Source: JAVKEN01 sp040221415 (GTDB lineage: Bacteria; Pseudomonadota; Alphaproteobacteria; Rickettsiales; JABSSG01). From it: a stretch of DNA of 64,000 nucleotides. The stretch is taken from positions 62,001 through 126,000 of the forward strand of contig JAVKEN010000001.1 of the NCBI GenBank assembly GCA_040221415.1. Direction: 5' to 3'. This document shows, piece after piece, positions 8,784-17,629 of this stretch. Made by a program: the position numbers and the translations under genes. The notes beneath the pieces are model-generated. The model was not told where the DNA came from and searched no databases. It saw nothing but the letters and a program-made list of their open reading frames with translations. Positions within the stretch are counted from its first letter, which is position 1, and every line of letters begins with the position of its first letter.

Positions 8784-11621
8784 TCAAGATAATGCTTTTT
8801 CTACAATTTTTTCCTGTTGCGCCTTGTGCTTGCTTGCGTATCCCGCTGCGGGAGAAGCAGAAGCCGACCTCCCAACAAACTCTACGTTGATTTTACTCTT
8901 GTATTGCGTTTTTGTAATTAATTTTTCTAATTTTGGCCTGATAAAATACCAAGACCCCATATTTCTCGGCTCTTCCTGACACCAAATTATCTTTTTCAAA
9001 TTCTTATGTTTTTTAATTGATCTGAGTAATTGCTCCTCTGGGAAAGGATATAGTTGTTCCACCCTCAACAAAGATACTTTTTTTGACTCATTAGCTTCTC
9101 TGCTCTCAAATAAATCATAAAAAATTTTGCCTGAGCACAAAACCAAACTGGTAGCTTTCTCAACATAATGAGGGCTGTCCTCGATTATATGATGAAAGTG
9201 CGTTTGCCCAGAAAAACTATCTATCTTTGACACAGCCAGTTTATGTCGTAACAAAGATTTTGGAGACATAACTATAAGCGGCTTACGATAGTTAGAAAGT
9301 ATTTGCCTTCTTAAAGCGTGAAAGTAATTTGCAGGAGTTGTAAGATTAACTACCTGCATATTATCTTCTGCACACAATTGCAAATAACGCTCTAACCTTG
9401 CTGAGCTATGTTCAGGGCCCTGCCCTTCATACCCATGAGGCAGCAATAGAACCAAACCACTTAATCTAAGCCACTTTGTTTCAGCGGAAGAGATAAATTG
9501 ATCAATTATAACCTGAGCCGTATTTGCAAAATCACCAAACTGGCCCTCCCAAATAGTAAGCGTTTGAGGGGATGCCGTGCTATACCCATATTCAAAACCC
9601 ATCACAGCAAACTCTGACAAAGAACTATCGTCAACTTCATAAAACGCCTGTGTCTCTGAAATATGATTAAGGGGATAATACTCTTTGTAGTTTTGTTGAT
9701 CTACAACAACACTCTGCCTGTGAGAGAATGTTCCCCTTCTACTATCTTGGCCCGTCAAGCGCACTTTGTGTCCTTCGTCTAACAGCGAAGCAAACGCTAA
9801 CATTTCTGCACAACCCCAATCTACATTCTCTCCGCTCTCAATAGCTTTTAATCTAGCAGCATATCCTCTTTGAATAGTTTTATGTGCGTTTACCTCTTGT
9901 GGGATTGTCGCCGCCTTTATTCCTATCTTTCTTAACTTATCAACAGGAACGCCTGTTAAATTGTTTTTATCAACATTTATTTCGCTTTGATACCCCTCCC
10001 ACTTTCCTTCTAACCAATCTGCTTTCTCAGATTTATAACTTTTAGACTCATTAAGCTGTTCATCCAGAAGTTTACGAAAACTATCTTTAATGGACTTAAT
10101 CTCCTCTTCTACAACAAGACCTTGAGAAACTAAAGTTTGCGCATAAATGCTAAAAGGCGTCTTTTCTTGGTCAATAAACTTATACATTTCAGGCTGAGTG
10201 AATCTCGGCTCATCCATTTCATTGTGGCCATGCAACCTATAACAAACCACATCAACTACAACATCCTTCCCAAACTTATGTCTAAATTCTGCAGCAATTT
10301 GAGACACCTTCATAACATCATCTGGACAATTGCCATTAACATGAAATATAGGCGCTTTAATTGTCTTAGCAACATCCGTGCAATACCTAGATTTACCCCT
10401 CCCTTTGGAAGGAGTTGCAGTAAAACCAATTTGGTTATTTACTACCACATGAACAGTTCCTCCTGTTTTATAACTCTCCAAATCTCCCAACATAAGAGTC
10501 TCAAACACAACGCCTTGTCCCGAGAAAGAAGCGTCCCCATGAAACAAAACTCCCATTGCTTTTAACCTTTCTACGTCTCCAGAAGCGTCTTGTTTTGCTC
10601 TAACCTTACCGGCCACCACAGGATTTACAGCCTCAAGGTGAGATGGATTAGGCGTTAGAGAAATATGAACCTTCTCTCCTGTTTTAAGCTCAAAATCTGT
10701 TGACTGACCTAAATGATACTTCACATCTCCTGAAACATCTAGCGTATCAGGATGTGAAAGAGCTCCTTGGAACTCAGCCAAAAGCGCTTTATATGGTTTA
10801 TTGAAAACCTTTGCTAGCATATTCAATCTACCCCTATGAGGCATGCCAAAGACCATCTCTGTGACGCCTAAAGAAGCGGATGTTTTTATTATGTTTCTTG
10901 CGCAAACAATAGAGGCGTCCCCCCCCTCAACAGAGAATCTCTTAGCCCCCGGAAAACGAGACTGCAAGAACTGCTCGAACCCACAAACTTCTGCAAGCGT
11001 ATGTAGTGCCTCCAGCCTTTTCTCTTTTGATATTTCTTTATCAAAATCAAAAGACTCTATTCTATCTGTAAGCCAATCACGCTGCTCAAAATCTTCTACT
11101 TGGTCTATTTCAAAACCAATATTTGCACAATATGTTTTTTTAAGGTCTTTATGCAAACCAGACAACACCCATTCTTTCTCTCCTTTATAAGGTTTAGACA
11201 AAACCACTTTTTGAGAAGAGGAGGAAAACCCAAACTCAGATGGAGAAATTCTCAAGTCTTCTTCGGTAGGCAAAACCTCTAATCCCAAAGGATCTATTTC
11301 AGCAAGCAAATGGCCTCTATTTCTAAAAGCCTCAACCAAAGACTCTGCATTTAACACTTCTGCTTTAGACGAAGCTCTTGAAGGTTGACTTTCTTCTTCA
11401 ACAATCTCTACATTTATAATTTTATTTCTTCTGTTTTTCCAACCCGGAGCAATTGTTGACTTTAAAGCCTCTAAAGAGCTCTCATCCAGCCCTTCAAAAA
11501 AACTTTTCCATTCTTCAGACACCGCACCCGGACTCTCAAGATATTCAACATATAAGTCTTCAATAAAACCTGAGTTTGCTCCGTATAAAAAAGAGGTATC
11601 AAAAAACTTTTTGTTATCCAT
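8784..11621 (-). CDS. sucA: 2-oxoglutarate dehydrogenase E1
   Basis: The thiamine-diphosphate decarboxylase that opens the 2-oxoglutarate dehydrogenase reaction in the TCA cycle. At 945 aa it has the usual SucA layout: an N-terminal tail for complex assembly (SFLYGANSGFIEDLY), then the TPP-binding region with GMPHRGRLNMLAKVF, HGDASFSGQGVVFETL and YRLHGHNEMDEPRFTQP, and a transketolase-like C-terminal half with LPHGYEGQGPEHSSARLERY. The start overlaps the end of sucD by 8 bases, indicating translational coupling within mdh-sucCD-sucAB-lpd. Confidence 0.97.
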   Translation of the reverse strand: MDNKKFFDTSFLYGANSGFIEDLYVEYLESPGAVSEEWKSFFEGLDESSLEALKSTIAPGWKNRRNKIINVEIVEEESQPSRASSKAEVLNAESLVEAFRNRGHLLAEIDPLGLEVLPTEEDLRISPSEFGFSSSSQKVVLSKPYKGEKEWVLSGLHKDLKKTYCANIGFEIDQVEDFEQRDWLTDRIESFDFDKEISKEKRLEALHTLAEVCGFEQFLQSRFPGAKRFSVEGGDASIVCARNIIKTSASLGVTEMVFGMPHRGRLNMLAKVFNKPYKALLAEFQGALSHPDTLDVSGDVKYHLGQSTDFELKTGEKVHISLTPNPSHLEAVNPVVAGKVRAKQDASGDVERLKAMGVLFHGDASFSGQGVVFETLMLGDLESYKTGGTVHVVVNNQIGFTATPSKGRGKSRYCTDVAKTIKAPIFHVNGNCPDDVMKVSQIAAEFRHKFGKDVVVDVVCYRLHGHNEMDEPRFTQPEMYKFIDQEKTPFSIYAQTLVSQGLVVEEEIKSIKDSFRKLLDEQLNESKSYKSEKADWLEGKWEGYQSEINVDKNNLTGVPVDKLRKIGIKAATIPQEVNAHKTIQRGYAARLKAIESGENVDWGCAEMLAFASLLDEGHKVRLTGQDSRRGTFSHRQSVVVDQQNYKEYYPLNHISETQAFYEVDDSSLSEFAVMGFEYGYSTASPQTLTIWEGQFGDFANTAQVIIDQFISSAETKWLRLSGLVLLLPHGYEGQGPEHSSARLERYLQLCAEDNMQVVNLTTPANYFHALRRQILSNYRKPLIVMSPKSLLRHKLAVSKIDSFSGQTHFHHIIEDSPHYVEKATSLVLCSGKIFYDLFESREANESKKVSLLRVEQLYPFPEEQLLRSIKKHKNLKKIIWCQEEPRNMGSWYFIRPKLEKLITKTQYKSKINVEFVGRSASASPAAGYASKHKAQQEKIVEKALS

Positions 11622-12492
11622 TCTTTAAAATCTTGTGCATTGTTTTTCCTATTTCTGCCGGAGTAGGAGAAACAACTATGCCCGCAGACTTCATTGACTC
11701 TAGTTTATCTTCCGCTCCACCTTTTCCTCCGGAGATTATAGCTCCAGCATGGCCCATTCGCTTTCCTGGGGGAGCAGTTACTCCAGCTATAAAACCAACT
11801 GTTGGTTTTTTTATTTTTGAGGATTTTAAAAACTCTGCTGCCTCTTCTTCTGCAGAGCCCCCTATTTCGCCTATCATCACTATGGCCTCGGTTTGATCGT
11901 CGGCTAAAAATAATTCTAAACAATCAATGAAGTTTGTGCCATTAACAGGATCGCCACCTATCCCAACACATGTAGACTGCCCCAGTCCTTCAGCAGTAGT
12001 TTGGGCAACCGCCTCATAAGTTAAAGTCCCAGACCTAGAGACAATAGCAATCTTTCCCTTTTTGTGAATATGGCCAGGCATTATACCTATTTTACACTCT
12101 CCCGGAGTTATTACGCCTGGACAGTTTGGGCCTACTAGCCTAGATCTCGAGCTTCTTAAAGCCTCTTTTACTCTTACCATATCCAGAACCGGAATGCCTT
12201 CCGTAATACATATGATTAACTCAACCTCGGCATCTATAGCTTCCATTATTGAGTCAGCAGCAAAAGGAGGTGGAACATATATTACGCTTGCATCCGCACC
12301 TGTTTTTTCTTTAGCCTCGGCAACAGTATCAAAAACCGGCAAACCCAAATGTTTCATACCACCCTTACCGGGAGTAACACCGCCAACCATTTTAGTGCCA
12401 TAATCTATAGCTTGTTGAGAGTGGAAAGTTCCTTGCGAGCCCGTAAATCCTTGACAAATAACTTTTGTATTTTTGTTAACTAAAACTGACAT
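11614..12492 (-). CDS. sucD: Succinyl-CoA synthetase alpha subunit
   Basis: The CoA-binding subunit of succinyl-CoA ligase, which makes ATP/GTP and succinate. The N-terminal CoA-binding Rossmann fold starts VICQGFTGSQGTFHSQQAI (near residue 11). The active-site histidine, phosphorylated during the reaction, lies in GKRMGHAGAIISGG near 246. At 292 aa it is standard. It is 10 bases after sucC and overlaps sucA by 8 bases. Confidence 0.97.
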   Translation of the reverse strand: MSVLVNKNTKVICQGFTGSQGTFHSQQAIDYGTKMVGGVTPGKGGMKHLGLPVFDTVAEAKEKTGADASVIYVPPPFAADSIMEAIDAEVELIICITEGIPVLDMVRVKEALRSSRSRLVGPNCPGVITPGECKIGIMPGHIHKKGKIAIVSRSGTLTYEAVAQTTAEGLGQSTCVGIGGDPVNGTNFIDCLELFLADDQTEAIVMIGEIGGSAEEEAAEFLKSSKIKKPTVGFIAGVTAPPGKRMGHAGAIISGGKGGAEDKLESMKSAGIVVSPTPAEIGKTMHKILKNG

Positions 12493-12502
12493 TGCTACTC
12501 TC

Positions 12503-13660
12503 CTATTTTATTGCTTTTACAGCTTTTTGGGCTGCGTCTCCTAAGTCGCTAGCAGAAACAATGTTCAAGCCGGACTCATCCAACATTTTTTTACCTAATT
12601 CAAAGTTTGTCCCAGCAAGCCTAACAACCAAAGGGACCGAAATTCCTATCTCTTTAGCAGCCGCGATCACTCCTTCGGCAATAATGTCACATTTCATAAT
12701 GCCTCCAAAAATATTAACCAGCACAGCTTTTACACTTTTATCTGAAAGGATAATTTTAAAGGCTTCTGCTACCCTTTCTTTTGTAGCCCCCCCTCCCACA
12801 TCTAAAAAGTTTGCTGGCTCTCCTCCATAATACTTGATAATATCCATAGTCGACATCGCTAAACCAGCGCCGTTAACCATACAGCCAATGTTACCCTCCA
12901 TCTTCACGTAGCTAAGCTCGTGCTCTTTTGCCTTTAACTCTAGAGGGTTTTCTTCGTCTTTATCTTGTAGCTCACACAAATCTGGATGCTTGTAAAGAGC
13001 GTTCTCATCAAAGTTAATTTTTGCGTCCAACGCCTTAATCTCCCCGCTTTTTGTCACAATCAAAGGGTTTATTTCTATTTGGCTAGCATCTTTTCCCATA
13101 AAAGCTTTGTACAGATTGGTTGCTATTTGAACAAACTGCTTTAACTGAGCCCCCCTAAACCCAAGACCAAATCCTATCTTTCTTGCTTGAAAAGGCCACA
13201 TCTTGGGAGTATTGATGTGAGTTTTTATAATTTTTTCGGGAGTTTCAGCTGCAACAGCTTCAATATCTACGCCGCCTTCTGTTGAAGCAATAAACACCGG
13301 GCAGCTCTTATCTCGGTCAACAACGATACTAACATAGTACTCCTTCTCAATATCAGAGCCCTCCTCAATATAAACTCTTCTCACAACTTGGCCATCTGGC
13401 CCGGTTTGGTGAGTAACAAGCTTCACGCCAAACATTTTTTTTGCAACATCAACCGCTTCCGACTCAGACTTACAAAGCTTAACACCCCCCGCCTTTCCTC
13501 TGCCTCCAGCGTGAATTTGCGCCTTCACAACATACAACTCTGTGCTTAACCCTGAAACAGCGCTTTTAACCGACTCCTTACTAAGCGCTATATTTCCCTG
13601 CGAAACAGGAACGCCAAAACCTTTTAAAACTTGTTTTGCTTGATATTCGTGTATATTCAT
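12503..13660 (-). CDS. sucC: Succinyl-CoA synthetase beta subunit
   Basis: The ATP-grasp subunit of succinyl-CoA ligase. It begins with the family hallmark MNIHEYQAKQVLKGFGVPV and has KAQIHAGGRGKAGGVK (near 46), EINPLIVTKSGEIKALDAK with Mg-binding residues (near 196) and the grasp loop NIFGGIMKCDIIAEGV. At 385 aa it is standard. It lies 8 bases after mdh and 10 before sucD, in the usual alphaproteobacterial order mdh-sucC-sucD-sucA-sucB. Confidence 0.97.
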   Translation of the reverse strand: MNIHEYQAKQVLKGFGVPVSQGNIALSKESVKSAVSGLSTELYVVKAQIHAGGRGKAGGVKLCKSESEAVDVAKKMFGVKLVTHQTGPDGQVVRRVYIEEGSDIEKEYYVSIVVDRDKSCPVFIASTEGGVDIEAVAAETPEKIIKTHINTPKMWPFQARKIGFGLGFRGAQLKQFVQIATNLYKAFMGKDASQIEINPLIVTKSGEIKALDAKINFDENALYKHPDLCELQDKDEENPLELKAKEHELSYVKMEGNIGCMVNGAGLAMSTMDIIKYYGGEPANFLDVGGGATKERVAEAFKIILSDKSVKAVLVNIFGGIMKCDIIAEGVIAAAKEIGISVPLVVRLAGTNFELGKKMLDESGLNIVSASDLGDAAQKAVKAIK

Positions 13661-13668
13661 TTTGCCCT

Positions 13669-14610
13669 CTATAAATTTTTAACAAGCTCTTTCACAGCTT
13701 TCACCGATTTACTAAAATTTTCTTTCTCTTCTTGGTTCAACTCAATATCCAAAATTCTTTCTACTCCTTTCCCTCCAATCACCGCAGGAACCCCAACATA
13801 TAGATCTTTAACCCCAAACTCACCCCGCAAGTATGCTGCACACGGCAACACTCTTTTTGTGTCATCGAGATACGCAGACGCCATCTCAATAGCAGACGCC
13901 GCTGGAGCATAAAACGCAGAACCCGTCTTTAGAAGCTTTACGATCTCCGCCCCACCATCTCTAGTCCTGTCTATAATTTTAGCAAGTTTTTCTTTAGTTG
14001 TTAAACCCATTTTCACATACTCGCCTATAGGCACTCCAGCAACAGTTGTATACGCCGAGAGAGGGACCATTGTGTCTCCATGCCCCCCAAGAACAAACGT
14101 CTTTATGTCTTTAATTGAAACTTTAAGCTCCTGACTTAAAAAATATGCATACCTTGAAGCATCAAGAACTCCAGCCATCCCAACAACCTTGTTATGCGGC
14201 AACCCTGATTTTTTTTGCATCACATAAACCATCGCATCTAAAGGGTTTGTCACCACAATAACAAACGCCTCTTTGGCATACGCTTTTATCCCCTTTGCTA
14301 CCTCAGATATTATTTTAGAGTTTACTCCCACAAGATCATCTCTGCTCATTCCGGGCTTTCTAGGCAGCCCAGCAGTAACAATGATGACATCAGAATGCTT
14401 TATTTTTGAAATGTCATTTGTTCCCAAAACGCTTACATCAAACCCATCAACATAAGAGCTTTGAGCTATATCAAGAGCTTTTCCCTGCGGAACCCCCTCG
14501 GCAATGTCGTACAAAACAACGTCCCCTAAAGATTTTATAGCCGCCAGGTGAGCCAAAGTTCCTCCTATGTTTCCAGCACCAATCAAAGATATTTTGTTTC
14601 TTTTTAACAT
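13669..14610 (-). CDS. mdh: Malate dehydrogenase (LDH-like type)
   Basis: Oxidises malate to oxaloacetate with NAD. The 313-aa protein has NAD-binding GAGNIGGTLAHLAA (residues 11-24), substrate arginines in GLPRKPGMSRDDL (near 82), the NPLDAMVY loop and the catalytic histidine in VLGGHGDTMVPL (near 174). This is the lactate-dehydrogenase-like MDH used by alphaproteobacteria. A strong ribosome site (GGAGAAGAGGG) directly precedes the ATG. It follows rho by only 29 bases, so rho and the TCA genes may share a transcript. Confidence 0.96.
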   Translation of the reverse strand: MLKRNKISLIGAGNIGGTLAHLAAIKSLGDVVLYDIAEGVPQGKALDIAQSSYVDGFDVSVLGTNDISKIKHSDVIIVTAGLPRKPGMSRDDLVGVNSKIISEVAKGIKAYAKEAFVIVVTNPLDAMVYVMQKKSGLPHNKVVGMAGVLDASRYAYFLSQELKVSIKDIKTFVLGGHGDTMVPLSAYTTVAGVPIGEYVKMGLTTKEKLAKIIDRTRDGGAEIVKLLKTGSAFYAPAASAIEMASAYLDDTKRVLPCAAYLRGEFGVKDLYVGVPAVIGGKGVERILDIELNQEEKENFSKSVKAVKELVKNL

Positions 14611-14639
14611 CCCTCTTCTCCAAAATTAAATTTGGCAGT

Positions 14640-16049
14640 TTATGAATTCATTGAGTCAAAGAACTCTGTGTTGTTTTTGGTGTGTTTAAGCTTATCCCTC
14701 AAGAACTCCATTGCATCAACACCCCCCATAGGAAGAAGTATTCTACGCAACACCCACAGCTTTGATAAATCAGCCTTGTCATACAGAAGCTCTTCTTTTC
14801 TCGTGCCTGACTTGGTGACATCAATAGCCGGGAACACTCTTTTGTCAGAAATTTTCCTATCCAAAACAATCTCAGCATTGCCCGTACCTTTGAACTCTTC
14901 AAAAATCACCTCGTCCATTCTAGACCCAGTTTCAATAAGAGCGGTCGCAATAATCGTAAGAGAGCCACCCCCCTCGATATTTCTTGCCGCACCCAAGAAT
15001 CTTTTAGGTTTTTGCAACGCATTAGAGTCCACCCCACCTGACAAAACCTTGCCAGAAGAAGGTATCACATTATTAAATGCCCTTGCCAACCTCGTGATGT
15101 TATCAAGCAAAATCACAACATCTTTACCTTGCTCAACAAGTCTTTTTGCCTTCTCAATAACAATTTCTGACAACTGAACATGTCGCGTAGCCGGCTCATC
15201 AAAAGTTGAGCTCACAACCTCCCCCTTCACAGACCTCATCATGTCTGTAACCTCTTCAGGCCTTTCATCGATCAAAAGAACCATCAAAAAAACTTCTGGA
15301 TGATTTGCTGCTATTGAGTGGGCAATATTTTGCATTAGGGTTGTTTTACCAGTCCTAGGCGGAGCAACAATCAAAGCTCTTTGCCCCTTGCCCAACGGAC
15401 ATATCAAATCAATAATCCTAGAGCTGTGATCAGGCCTGTTTTCAACCTCAAGCTTTAATCTTTCTTCGGGGTATAAAGGTATCAAGTTGTCAAAATTAAC
15501 CCTGTGTTTGATTTTTTCAGGCTCATGCCCATTCACCTTAGTAACCCTTAGCAAAGCAAAATATCTTTCTCCTTGCTTTGGGGAGCGGACTTGCCCCGTG
15601 ACTGTATCGCCCGTTCTAACTCCAAAGCGCTTTATTTGACTAGGAGAAACATAAATATCATCTGGTCCGGCTAAATAATTAGCTTCTGGCGATCTTAAAA
15701 ACCCAAATCCATCTTGCAAAACCTCCAGAACGCCCTCACCAATAATGGTGCCGCCCCTTTCTGCAATTTTCTTTAAAATTGCAAAGGTTAAATCTTGCTT
15801 AAGCATTGATCCAGGGTTTTCTACGCCATATTTCTCGGCCATTGCCTGAAGCTCCTCTGGGGTTTCTTTCTTTAAGCTTCTAAATTCAACGGTGTCGTTT
15901 ATTCTCAACTCTTCGGGTATTTCTTGAGGAGTTTGTTTGTGTTTTTTGTTTTTATTGTTGAACTTCTTGCGAGGCCTTTTGTCATGTTGCGCACCTTCGT
16001 CAACAACAACTTTTTCATCTGAACCATCAGGTGTTTTCTCTTCGCTCAT
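14640..16049 (-). CDS. rho: Transcription termination factor Rho
   Basis: The hexameric RNA helicase that ends untranslated transcripts. A basic N-terminal extension (residues about 1-50, rich in Lys/Asn) precedes the helix bundle and the cold-shock RNA-binding domain (GFGFLRSPEANYL, then YVSPSQIKRFGVRTGD). The ATPase domain has Walker A APPRTGKTTLM (near 230), Walker B VILLDNITRLARA and the Q/R loops. At 469 aa it is somewhat long because of the extension. Convergent genes here overlap and few hairpin terminators are visible, so Rho may matter greatly in this genome (inference). Confidence 0.97.
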   Translation of the reverse strand: MSEEKTPDGSDEKVVVDEGAQHDKRPRKKFNNKNKKHKQTPQEIPEELRINDTVEFRSLKKETPEELQAMAEKYGVENPGSMLKQDLTFAILKKIAERGGTIIGEGVLEVLQDGFGFLRSPEANYLAGPDDIYVSPSQIKRFGVRTGDTVTGQVRSPKQGERYFALLRVTKVNGHEPEKIKHRVNFDNLIPLYPEERLKLEVENRPDHSSRIIDLICPLGKGQRALIVAPPRTGKTTLMQNIAHSIAANHPEVFLMVLLIDERPEEVTDMMRSVKGEVVSSTFDEPATRHVQLSEIVIEKAKRLVEQGKDVVILLDNITRLARAFNNVIPSSGKVLSGGVDSNALQKPKRFLGAARNIEGGGSLTIIATALIETGSRMDEVIFEEFKGTGNAEIVLDRKISDKRVFPAIDVTKSGTRKEELLYDKADLSKLWVLRRILLPMGGVDAMEFLRDKLKHTKNNTEFFDSMNS

Positions 16050-16115
16050 AATACGCTATATTAAAAAATTTGAAATTTGATTTGAAAAGCTGAATTGCTA
16101 GAGACAGCGTCTAAA

Positions 16116-16144
16116 TTAATAACAACCCCCCACAAACTTGTCAA
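16116..16144 (-). promoter_or_regulatory. Candidate sigma-70-type promoter for rho
   Basis: On the minus strand TTGACA (perfect -35, 16139-16144) is followed after 17 bases by TATTAA (4 of 6 to the -10 consensus, 16116-16121). The spacer holds a run of six G. Transcription would begin about 60 bases before the rho ATG, leaving a long leader, as Rho leaders often have for autoregulation. The site lies directly after the hemJ stop codon. Seen by eye only. Confidence 0.5.
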
Positions 16145-16146
16145 CA

Positions 16147-16581
16147 CTATTCAAATGGCTTAACTACAACCATTATAACGATGACCACAAAAACAACAGT
16201 AACAAGCTCGTTCAGCACCTTATAAAAAAACGCCGATTTCACAGCGCTCTTTTTTACAAGCCGCTTTGAGGTTCTTACAAAATACCCATGTAACGCCGCC
16301 AAAATTAATACAAAAAATACTTTTATAAAATACCAAGCGCTTAAAGAGTGGATGCCATATATGTGAGACAATAGTAGACCCAAAATTATTGTTATTAACA
16401 TAGCGGGGTTCATTATAATCTTTATTAAACGCCCCTCCATCAGCTCAAATCTTTTTCTTTCTTTGTCTGAGCTGGCCTCCAAATGGTAAACAAACAAACG
16501 AGGCAAATAAAACATCCCCGCCATCCACGCTGTCATAGAAATAATATGCAAAGCCTTAATCCATTGATAGTAATCACTCAT
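16147..16581 (-). CDS. hemJ: Protoporphyrinogen IX oxidase HemJ
   Basis: A small four-helix membrane protein (144 aa) that oxidises protoporphyrinogen IX to protoporphyrin IX, the step before ferrochelatase, linked to the respiratory chain. The N-terminus YQWIKALHIISMTAWMAGMF and the following LPRLFVYHLE carry the conserved histidines of the HemJ/UPF0093 family. It overlaps hemH by 8 bases, so hemE-hemH-hemJ form one leftward heme operon covering the late steps. Confidence 0.93.
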   Translation of the reverse strand: MSDYYQWIKALHIISMTAWMAGMFYLPRLFVYHLEASSDKERKRFELMEGRLIKIIMNPAMLITIILGLLLSHIYGIHSLSAWYFIKVFFVLILAALHGYFVRTSKRLVKKSAVKSAFFYKVLNELVTVVFVVIVIMVVVKPFE

Positions 16582-17629
16582 AACACAAACAACCTTTATA
16601 TTTATTAGGGCACTCTTTTCTTAGAGTTGAAGAACAGGTTTGGTTTCCACCTTCTAAAAAAGCCTTACTTACTTTTTTGCACGTGCCGGCAAGAGACTTC
16701 ACAAATGCTTTTTCAACAGATAAAGCGGGAACCCTGTAATACCCCTCACCCCCTTTCTTGTGGAAAGCTTCTTTATATTCAATATCAAGTTCCACCAAAG
16801 TCTCAGAGTGCTCTGACACAAAGCTAATGGGTACAATAACAACCTGTTTTTTAGCTTTTGCACATAGCTCAATCTCTTTTTCTGTACTCGGCTCCAACCA
16901 CTTCATTGGGCCAACTTTGCTTTGGTAACAAGTTTTATACGGGTTTTTACACTTAAGAATTTTAACCACCTCTTTAACAGTGTTTTCAACCTGCCATTTG
17001 TATGGATCCCCATCTTTTACTATCGACTCTGGCAATCCGTGAGCAGAGAACAAAATCATTGCATCAACGCCCGCCTTTTCAATGGATGCTTTAATAATCT
17101 TAGCGTGAGCTTTTAAAAAGTCGGCGTCTTTATAAAAACAACATATTGTTTTTGTTGGAAGGTTCTCGATTGCCGTGCCAATGGCTAGGCTTTTAAACTC
17201 TTCAACCGAAGACTTCGTAGTGGTGGTAGAAAATTGTGGATATAATGGCAGCAAAATTAGGTTGCTAAACTCCTTATTTCTTCGAGATATCTCTCTAACA
17301 ACCTCTCGTGAAAAGGGGCGCCAGTACCTCATAGACACAAACACATCATACTTATTTTTAGCATCGTCTTTGTTTAGCTCTTTTTTTAAAGCCGCAGCCT
17401 GCTTTTTTGTCTCTTCTAAAATAGGAGATTTCCCACCAATCAAAGAATATATTTTTTTTGCTGTTTCTTCTCTTCTGTTAGAGATTATCTTCGCTATTAC
17501 CCACCTAAAGGGGTTGGGAAGCCTAATGATGTTTTTATCGTAAAAAAGATTAAACAAAAAAAATTTTACGCTTGATAAAGAATCAGGCCCCCCTAAATTA
17601 AATAGTATAATGGCAGTTTTTTTATTCAT
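16574..17629 (-). CDS. hemH: Ferrochelatase
   Basis: Inserts ferrous iron into protoporphyrin IX to make heme. The 351-aa protein starts with the family hallmark AIILFNLGGPDSL, has the catalytic histidine in ILFSAHGLPESIVKDGDPY (near residue 196), and continues with YQSKVGPMKWLEPST and the acidic E-x-E-T-L-V-E region (SEHSETLVELDIEY). The tail (last about 22 residues) holds four cysteines, C-x7-C-x6-C-x-C, reminiscent of the [2Fe-2S] tail found in some ferrochelatases. It overlaps hemE by 8 bases and hemJ by 8 bases. Confidence 0.95.
   Translation of the reverse strand: MNKKTAIILFNLGGPDSLSSVKFFLFNLFYDKNIIRLPNPFRWVIAKIISNRREETAKKIYSLIGGKSPILEETKKQAAALKKELNKDDAKNKYDVFVSMRYWRPFSREVVREISRRNKEFSNLILLPLYPQFSTTTTKSSVEEFKSLAIGTAIENLPTKTICCFYKDADFLKAHAKIIKASIEKAGVDAMILFSAHGLPESIVKDGDPYKWQVENTVKEVVKILKCKNPYKTCYQSKVGPMKWLEPSTEKEIELCAKAKKQVVIVPISFVSEHSETLVELDIEYKEAFHKKGGEGYYRVPALSVEKAFVKSLAGTCKKVSKAFLEGGNQTCSSTLRKECPNKYKGCLCYE

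Noticed and set aside
8250..8792. 180-aa Ser-rich open frame opposite sucB
   Set aside because: It mirrors the low-complexity Glu/Lys/Thr linker of SucB on the other strand; the sense frame has clear E2 domains.
14632..15177. 181-aa open frame antisense to rho
   Set aside because: It lies wholly over the Rho ATPase domain and has no recognisable domain or ribosome site.
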